Assembly: GCA_024227235.1 (NCBI GenBank)
Contig: JAAEKY010000215.1
Span: 1 to 47,532 of the forward strand
Direction of reading: 5' to 3'
DNA from: Desulfobacteraceae bacterium
GTDB lineage: Bacteria; Desulfobacterota; Desulfobacteria; Desulfobacterales; Desulfobacteraceae
Length of the DNA: 47,532 nt
Shown: one piece after another, positions 42,345 to 47,532 of the stretch
How the letters are laid out: each line of letters opens with the position of its first letter
Position numbering within the stretch: the stretch's first letter is position 1
Position numbers and translations under genes: made by a program
Notes under the pieces: generated by a model
Database searches by the model: none
What the model was told of the DNA's origin: nothing
Seen by the model: the letters and a program-made list of their open reading frames with translations, nothing else

Positions 42345-44336
42345 ATGGGGTTATTTAATTTAGTTTCTAATTATTCTCCTACAGGCGATCAGCCAGCGGC
42401 CATTGAATATCTTTCAAAGGGGGTTAAAAATAATGAAAAGCATCAAGTCCTTTTAGGGGTGACAGGGTCTGGCAAGACCTTTACTATGGCCAACGTTATT
42501 GCAAGTGTCGAAAAACCAAGCCTTATTATTGCCCCCAACAAGACATTGGCGGCTCAACTTTATAATGAATTTAAATCGCTATTTCCTGATAATTGTGTGG
42601 AGTATTTCGTATCCTATTATGATTATTATCAGCCAGAAGCCTATATTCCTTCCAGTGATACCTATATTCAAAAAGATTCATCCATTAATGAAGTCATCGA
42701 TAAAATGCGGCATTCTGCCACACGATCCGTGCTTGCCCGAAAAGATGTCATTGTGGTGGCCAGTGTGTCTTGTATTTATGGTCTGGGAGCACCTGAAGAT
42801 TACCTTGATTTAAGAATTACACTGGCAGTTGATATGGAAATTTCAAGGGAAAAAGTGTTGGAGAAGTTTGTGAATATCCAGTACACCCGTAATGATACAG
42901 ATTTCCACCGCGGCGTCTTTCGGGTTAGAGGAGATCGGGTTGAAATTTTTCCGGCGTACGAAGAAGATAAAGCGGTCCGAATTGATTTTTTTGGTGATAC
43001 CATAGAAGGGATTTGTGAAATTAACCCATTAAAAGGGGATGTGCTAAAAAGATTTGAGCAGATGGTGATTTATCCAGCGTCTCATTATGTGACAAAGCAA
43101 CAGACAAGAAAACGGGCCATGGATAGTATTGGTAAAGAACTTAAGATTCGTCTTGAATATCTTCATAATAATAATAAACTTGTGGAGGCCCAACGTCTTG
43201 AGGAAAGAACGCGGTATGATTTGGAAATGCTTAATGAGATCGGGTATTGCAATGGTATAGAAAATTATTCAAGGCATTTGACTGGACGCAACCCAGGGGA
43301 CCCCCCCCCCACACTTTTGGATTATATTGACGAAGAGTTTCTTCTTTTTTTTGATGAAAGCCATATCTCAGTTTCACAATTAGGCGCCATGTTTAAAGCA
43401 GATCGTTCAAGGAAAACAACACTTGTGGAGCATGGGTTCAGGCTGCCGTCAGCTGTAGATAATCGCCCCCTTCAATTTGAAGAGTTTAAACAAAGAGTCC
43501 CTCAGACAATTTATGTATCTGCCACACCCGCTGATTATGAAATGGAAAAAGCTGTGGGTTTGGTAGCAGAACAAATTGTCAGACCCACAGGCCTTTTGGA
43601 CCCGAAACTAGAAATACGGGATGCCAAAGCACAAGTGGATGATCTTTATGAAGAAATCATGAAACGGGTGAAAGCAAAGGAACGGGTTCTTGTTACTACC
43701 CTTACCAAAAGAATGGCAGAAGACTTGACCGATTACTATGCTGATTTAGGGGTGAAAGTAAAATATCTTCATTCTGATATTGGTACAGTGGAACGAATCG
43801 ATATTATTCAGGATCTTCGAAGAGGCTTGTTTGATGTGCTGATCGGAATTAATTTGTTAAGAGAAGGCCTTGATATCCCTGAAGTGTCTCTGGTCGCTAT
43901 TTTGGATGCAGATAAGGAAGGGTTTCTACGGTCATATCGATCCTTTATCCAGATTTTTGGGCGGGCTGCCAGAAATGTATTTGGCAGAGTGATTATGTAT
44001 GCAGAAAAAGAAACCGCTTCCATGAAAAAGGCAATTTCTGAAACAAAAAGGCGCCAAAAGATTCAAAAAGCATATAATGAGAAACACAATATCGTGCCCA
44101 CAACCATTCAAAAAAATATTAATTCATTTGATTATTCAGCTAAGGATAGCCCATCTATTCTTGAAGGATCAGTCGATGAAGATATTATGGATTATGATGG
44201 TCAGGAATTAAAATTAGAGGATATTGTTAAAGATCTGGAATATAAAATGAAAATAGCTGCAGAAACCCTGGAATTTGAAAAGGCAGCAGAATACAGGGAC
44301 AAAATCAAAGAATTGATGGATATTAAACGGTTTTAA
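42345..44336 (+). CDS. uvrB: Excinuclease ABC subunit B
   Basis: UvrB verifies damage in nucleotide-excision repair together with UvrA and UvrC. The 663-residue protein has Walker [10 protein letters not shown] near 38-46, the DNA-clamping beta-hairpin [12 protein letters not shown] near 91-102, the DEAD-like FFDESH, the helicase motif QIFGRAARN, and a C-terminal UVR motif (about 620-655) that binds UvrC. It is the first gene of a two-gene unit with uvrC, five bases apart. A run of ten C at 43301-43310 encodes Asp-Pro-Pro-Pro (D319 to P322) and keeps the frame. Confidence 0.97.
   Translation: MGLFNLVSNYSPTGDQPAAIEYLSKGVKNNEKHQVLLGVTGSGKTFTMANVIASVEKPSLIIAPNKTLAAQLYNEFKSLFPDNCVEYFVSYYDYYQPEAYIPSSDTYIQKDSSINEVIDKMRHSATRSVLARKDVIVVASVSCIYGLGAPEDYLDLRITLAVDMEISREKVLEKFVNIQYTRNDTDFHRGVFRVRGDRVEIFPAYEEDKAVRIDFFGDTIEGICEINPLKGDVLKRFEQMVIYPASHYVTKQQTRKRAMDSIGKELKIRLEYLHNNNKLVEAQRLEERTRYDLEMLNEIGYCNGIENYSRHLTGRNPGDPPPTLLDYIDEEFLLFFDESHISVSQLGAMFKADRSRKTTLVEHGFRLPSAVDNRPLQFEEFKQRVPQTIYVSATPADYEMEKAVGLVAEQIVRPTGLLDPKLEIRDAKAQVDDLYEEIMKRVKAKERVLVTTLTKRMAEDLTDYYADLGVKVKYLHSDIGTVERIDIIQDLRRGLFDVLIGINLLREGLDIPEVSLVAILDADKEGFLRSYRSFIQIFGRAARNVFGRVIMYAEKETASMKKAISETKRRQKIQKAYNEKHNIVPTTIQKNINSFDYSAKDSPSILEGSVDEDIMDYDGQELKLEDIVKDLEYKMKIAAETLEFEKAAEYRDKIKELMDIKRF
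43301..43310. repeat. Poly-C tract of 10 inside uvrB
   Basis: Ten consecutive C are read as the end of GAC plus three CCC codons. Any one-base slip would truncate UvrB in its middle. The protein motif (GDPPPTL) is conserved in the family, but the codon choice that makes the tract unbroken is not forced. Confidence 0.95.
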
Positions 44337-44341
44337 TCAGT

Positions 44342-46189
44342 ATGACCAGCACAATAATAAAAAAATACCGGCAAACGCCTCATAAGCCAGGCGTTTATTT
44401 AATGAAGGATGCCAAATCTAAAACTATATATGTGGGTAAGGCCAAGGACTTAAAAAAAAGATTATCCTCATATTTTATTAAAAAAAACAATCATGATGCT
44501 AAAACAGCGGTATTGCTTGAAATGATCAAAGATTTTGAAATTGTTATTACCTCTTCTGATCATGAAGCGTTTATTCTTGAATCTAATCTGATCAAAGAAT
44601 ACAATCCCAAGTATAATATAATTCTTAAAGATGGGAAAAATTATCCATTATTAAGGATTAATATGAACGATACGTATCCTGCCATACAAAAGGTTAGAAA
44701 AATAAAAAATGATAACGCATTGTATTTTGGGCCATATTCTTCCAGCCTTAGCGTGAATAGAACCTTAAAGCAGATTCAAAAGATATTTAAGCTTCGAAAA
44801 TGTAAGAATACACAATTTAAAAATCGTTCACGGCCCTGTCTCAATTTTCAGATCAAAGCGTGTCTCGGACTTTGCTGCAATGATGTTCCTTCTGAAGAAT
44901 ATAAAAAGCAAGTAAAGGATGCCGTTCTTTTTTTAAAGGGAAGATCAAAGCAAGTTGTAAAAAAACTTAAAACCCGGATGACAGAATATGCAGAAACACA
45001 GGCATATGAAAAAGCTGCCCAGGTAAGGGATACAATATTTGCAGTCCAGAACATTATGGAAAGGCAAGTGGTGGTCAGCCCGGATATGAAAGACCGTGAT
45101 GTCATTGCTTTTGCTGCTGATAAAGGTCGGGCAGTCATTACTGTATTGATCATACGTGCAGGTTATCTGATAGATACATCGCATTATCCATTTGACCTTG
45201 GATTCAAAAATCCAGATGAGATTTTATCCGCATTTTTAGAACAATATTATCAAAATACAGGTTTTTTACCGTCCTTTATTTTGCTGAATCAGGGCGTTGA
45301 GAATAAACTATTTTTAGAACAGCTTTTTTCTGAAAAAAAAGGAAAAAAGGTGCGCATCCATGTTCCCGCACGAGGAGAAAAAAGACGGCTGGTTGAAATG
45401 GCGGTTGTTAATGCATCAAGGGAGTTAGAAAAAAGACTGCTTAAGGAAGAAGAAGAGCGAGCCTCAATCTCTATGCTTAAGGATTTATTGGGAATGGAGA
45501 AATTGCCATCAAAGATAGAGTGCTTTGATAATTCCAACCTTTCAGGGCAGGATCCAGTGTCTTCCATGGTCGTGTTCAAAGACGGCAGGCCATATAAAAA
45601 AGGGTATCGCAAATATATTATTCGCGATCTTGATTTCCAAGATGACTACGCTTACATGTATCAAGTGCTTGAGCGGCGGTTCTCAAAAGATCCTACTCAA
45701 ATGGCATATCCGGATCTTCTTGTGGTTGATGGTGGGAAAGGTCAACTTTCAATGGCCCTGGCTGTTATAAAAGATTTGAATATAGAGAATCGGTTTTGGG
45801 TGGCAGGCCTTGCAAAAAAAAATGAGGCAAAAGGAGAGCTATTTGATAAAATTTATATCCCGGGGCGATCTAATCCTTTAAATACAAACCAGGCAAAAAA
45901 AGCATTATACCTGCTACAGCAAGTTAGGGACGAGGCCCACAGGTTTGCCATAACATTCCAAAGAAAGCGTCGTGAAAAGCGGGCGGGTCTTTCAGTTCTT
46001 GATACTATTCCCGGTATTGGACCAAAGAAAAAGAAGGGGCTTCTAAAGCATTTTAAAGGCTTAAGCCAAATGAAAAAAGCGTCCATTGAGGATATCGCAT
46101 CGCTTCCGGGGCTCAATAAGAAATTAGCAAAAGTACTGATAGAAAAGCTTAATCAAATAGATCAAAATGACATGAAATTTCCGGGTTAG
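44342..46189 (+). CDS. uvrC: Excinuclease ABC subunit C
   Basis: UvrC makes both incisions in nucleotide-excision repair. The 615-residue protein has an N-terminal GIY-YIG nuclease (KPGVYLMKDAKSKTIYVGKA, residues 12-31), a UVR motif near 205-240, the RNase-H-like C-terminal nuclease (IECFDNSNLSGQDPVSSMV and VVDGGKGQL), and tandem helix-hairpin-helix motifs at the end (LDTIPGIGPKKKKGLLKHF). It lies five bases after uvrB and is expected to be translated from the same transcript. Confidence 0.97.
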   Translation: MTSTIIKKYRQTPHKPGVYLMKDAKSKTIYVGKAKDLKKRLSSYFIKKNNHDAKTAVLLEMIKDFEIVITSSDHEAFILESNLIKEYNPKYNIILKDGKNYPLLRINMNDTYPAIQKVRKIKNDNALYFGPYSSSLSVNRTLKQIQKIFKLRKCKNTQFKNRSRPCLNFQIKACLGLCCNDVPSEEYKKQVKDAVLFLKGRSKQVVKKLKTRMTEYAETQAYEKAAQVRDTIFAVQNIMERQVVVSPDMKDRDVIAFAADKGRAVITVLIIRAGYLIDTSHYPFDLGFKNPDEILSAFLEQYYQNTGFLPSFILLNQGVENKLFLEQLFSEKKGKKVRIHVPARGEKRRLVEMAVVNASRELEKRLLKEEEERASISMLKDLLGMEKLPSKIECFDNSNLSGQDPVSSMVVFKDGRPYKKGYRKYIIRDLDFQDDYAYMYQVLERRFSKDPTQMAYPDLLVVDGGKGQLSMALAVIKDLNIENRFWVAGLAKKNEAKGELFDKIYIPGRSNPLNTNQAKKALYLLQQVRDEAHRFAITFQRKRREKRAGLSVLDTIPGIGPKKKKGLLKHFKGLSQMKKASIEDIASLPGLNKKLAKVLIEKLNQIDQNDMKFPG

Positions 46190-46199
46190 TCTCCGGCAG

Positions 46200-46346
46200 T
46201 GTATGTGGCAAAAATTTTCACTCATGTATGCATGCGCATCTTTCAGCCTCAAAAATCATCCATGATTTTTTCCGAGGGGTATTCTTTCTCCTGCGGCGTC
46301 CTGACACCTGAAGGAATTAAATCCGTGAAAATCTTTACCACACACA
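46200..46346. repeat. Terminal-inverted-repeat-like pair after uvrC
   Basis: The 22 bases at 46200-46221 and the reverse complement of 46325-46346 match at 19 of 22. They enclose 103 bases without a gene. This could be a small decayed element. Confidence 0.55.
46251..46271 (+). terminator. Possible weak terminator after uvrC
   Basis: AAAAATCAT-CC-ATGATTTTT forms a perfect AT-rich inverted repeat followed by one more T, 62 bases past the uvrC stop. The stem has little GC, so it would be a weak terminator. Confidence 0.4.
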
Positions 46347-46358
46347 CGACCTGGGCCC

Positions 46359-46414
46359 CACTCCTTTATACATTTCAGGATAAAGGAACATGTTTACGTG
46401 TGACCTTTAGGTTA
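46359..46414. repeat. Inverted partner of the 31190-31246 repeat
   Basis: The reverse complement starts TAACCTAAAGGTCACACG and follows 31190-31246 for its full length with about seven differences including a one-base gap. It lies 15.1 kb away and points the opposite way. Confidence 0.75.
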
Positions 46415-46500
46415 TGAAAAATTGCTATAACCGCCTTATTTTTATTCAAAAAAACATTGAATTTTATATCAGACCTGATACATATGAATTATATCTTTTG

Positions 46501-46529
46501 TTGAAAATGTACTCGGATACTATTCTATT
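46501..46529 (+). promoter_or_regulatory. Possible sigma-70 promoter for the activase gene
   Basis: TTGAAA (46501-46506) and TCTATT (46524-46529) are 17 bases apart, matching five and four of the consensus bases, about 80 bases before the ATG at 46609. Confidence 0.35.
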
Positions 46530-46608
46530 CTGATGGGTGTTATTATGAAAAATAAACTCTTTAATTTTTCTTATTTTTAAATAAAATTAAATTAGGAGTT
46601 TGATGTAA

Positions 46609-47532
46609 ATGGATCAGCCCAAAGTTTATAGAGCAGGCTTGGATATCGGTTCCACGACTGCGAAAATTGTTTTGCTAGATCAAGAGGATACTCTTGTCTT
46701 TTCAGACTATCAACGACATCATGCAAAAATTTATGAAACAGCTAAACTATTTTTACAGGATATCCTGGATCGCGATGGAGATTGTTGTCTTCATCTGAAA
46801 TTAACCGGATCAGCCGCATTGGGGACTTCAAAAAAACTTGATCTTCCATTTGTTCAGGAGGTCATTGCCACTAATGTGGTCATTCAACACTATTATCCTG
46901 ATGTCAAAACCGCCATGGATATTGGGGGTGAAGATTCAAAGATTATTTTTTTAAACAAAGGCAAACCACCTGATATCCGTATGAATGGAAGCTGTGCCGG
47001 CGGTACAGGCAGTTTTATTGACCAAATGGCTGCCTTGTTGAATATTACACCTTTTCAATTGAACGACCTGGCCCAATCCTACGACCATATTTATCCTGTT
47101 GCTTCCAGATGTGGTGTGTTTGCCAAGACAGATGTTCAGAATATGTTCAGCCGAAATATTCCCCACAAAGATATTGCCGCCTCTATATTTCATGCTGTTG
47201 CCATTCAATGTATTAATACACTTGCCAGAGGCGTGGAGATAAAGCCAAAAATTCTTTTATGCGGTGGCGTGTTTAGTTTTCTGCCCGAACTTGTGAATAT
47301 GTTTCTAAAAGTCTTGAATTTTTCTAAAATTGATATGGTAATGCCCAAAAGATCAGAGCTTATCCCGGCAATGGGAGCGGCCCTGTTTGATAAATATCCC
47401 TCAAAGCCAATATTTATAAGTCAATTGATTGAACTTCTGGAAATTCAGCTGAAGAATACAGACCCTGCCAAAGATCGAGTCAAACCATTGTTTAAGAACC
47501 AGCATCATTTTATGAAATGGAAAGAGAAAATA
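46609..47532 (+). CDS. 2-hydroxyacyl-CoA dehydratase activase (BadF/BadG/HgdC family), 5' part
   Basis: The first 308 codons of a gene that runs off the window. The ASKHA ATPase signatures are clear: GLDIGSTTAK at 10-19, DIGGEDSK at 104-111 and NGSCAGGTGSF at 126-136. Cys129 and Cys168 correspond to the [4Fe-4S] ligands of the HgdC activator, so it should hydrolyse ATP to inject an electron into a dehydratase or benzoyl-CoA reductase type enzyme. The text after residue 270 continues past the end of a classic activase (about 260 residues), which suggests the long form of about 1400 residues fused to DUF2229 and dehydratase-like domains. The ribosome site is AGGAG. Confidence 0.9.
   Translation, partial: MDQPKVYRAGLDIGSTTAKIVLLDQEDTLVFSDYQRHHAKIYETAKLFLQDILDRDGDCCLHLKLTGSAALGTSKKLDLPFVQEVIATNVVIQHYYPDVKTAMDIGGEDSKIIFLNKGKPPDIRMNGSCAGGTGSFIDQMAALLNITPFQLNDLAQSYDHIYPVASRCGVFAKTDVQNMFSRNIPHKDIAASIFHAVAIQCINTLARGVEIKPKILLCGGVFSFLPELVNMFLKVLNFSKIDMVMPKRSELIPAMGAALFDKYPSKPIFISQLIELLEIQLKNTDPAKDRVKPLFKNQHHFMKWKEKI

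Larger units (their letters stand above)
46190..46608. other. Intergenic region with repeats before the activase gene
   Basis: The first 230 bases hold an inverted-repeat pair (46200-46221 and 46325-46346), a short hairpin and the inverted partner of the 31190 repeat. Bases 46430-46608 are AT-rich and hold a possible promoter (46501-46529). An 11-codon frame at 46546 (ATG AAA AAT...) has no visible function. The activase ATG at 46609 follows TTAGGAG. Confidence 0.6.

Noticed and set aside
46199-46417. A 72-codon plus-strand frame after uvrC
   Set aside because: It is made of the inverted repeats and hairpin in this gap and has no protein-like composition.
1-47532. Selenoprotein genes with in-frame TGA, suggested by the presence of selA
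   Set aside because: Every recognised gene has a complete family-length frame, and no frame continues in family-like fashion past a TGA.

Overview
This 47.5 kb window is AT-rich, densely coding bacterial chromosome. The mix of genes points to an anaerobic deltaproteobacterium, most likely Desulfobacteraceae-like (Desulfobacula/Desulfobacter relatives). It has selenocysteine synthase, a long-type 2-hydroxyacyl-CoA dehydratase activase, GlnRS, a sigma-54 regulator with a well-formed -24/-12 promoter nearby, and many multi-domain signalling proteins. The taxonomic call is an inference from gene content only. I see no rRNA, tRNA, CRISPR array, prophage or complete insertion sequence.

Layout. (1) 1-5118, minus strand: a tight five-gene operon, CheD-HDOD fusion -> selA -> TPR protein -> gmhA -> deoxyhypusine-synthase-like protein (cut by the window edge), with 4-8 bp overlaps or short gaps. 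(2) 5448-9168: a plus-strand calcium-loop protein behind a possible flagellar (sigma-28) promoter, then a minus-strand ilvN without ilvB and a three-receiver diguanylate cyclase. (3) 9527-15440: a tripartite RND efflux operon (outer-membrane lipoprotein, membrane-fusion protein, pump), with a small MITE-like element inserted at the stop codon of the first gene. (4) 15571-21987: a signalling island with a sigma-54 activator, a stand-alone receiver, a sigma-54 promoter preceded by three copies of a TGTCA-N8-TGACA type site, an operon of a small unknown protein, cheW and a chemoreceptor with a duplicated sensor domain, and two decayed genes. One of these is the scar of a hybrid histidine kinase that has lost its middle. 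(5) 22174-26884: an unknown Rossmann/cysteine-rich protein that may be translated from a leaderless mRNA, pyrF, and the converging operon nnr-tsaE-lysC. (6) 27067-30953, minus strand: a GAF-PAS histidine kinase, a DUF2804 protein, tag and arfB. (7) 31480-35989, plus strand: ispF, cysS and an SLC12-like cation-chloride cotransporter homologue. (8) 36103-39614: divergent genes for a CHASE2 adenylate/guanylate cyclase and an exported FecR-domain protein with a glycine minisatellite. (9) 39962-47532: glnS, a CoA-binding protein, uvrB-uvrC, and the start of a CoA-dehydratase activase.

The most interesting material is regulatory and structural. The sigma-54 promoter with its repeated operator-like sites lies 3' of a cognate-looking activator. 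The CheD-HDOD fusion heads a selenium/heptose operon. The chemoreceptor duplication is 480 bp with near-identical DNA. The hybrid-kinase scar is in frame. A family of short dispersed repeats includes an inverted pair 15 kb apart, and there are two foldback elements that each abut a stop codon. I found no single system that I can claim is wholly new.
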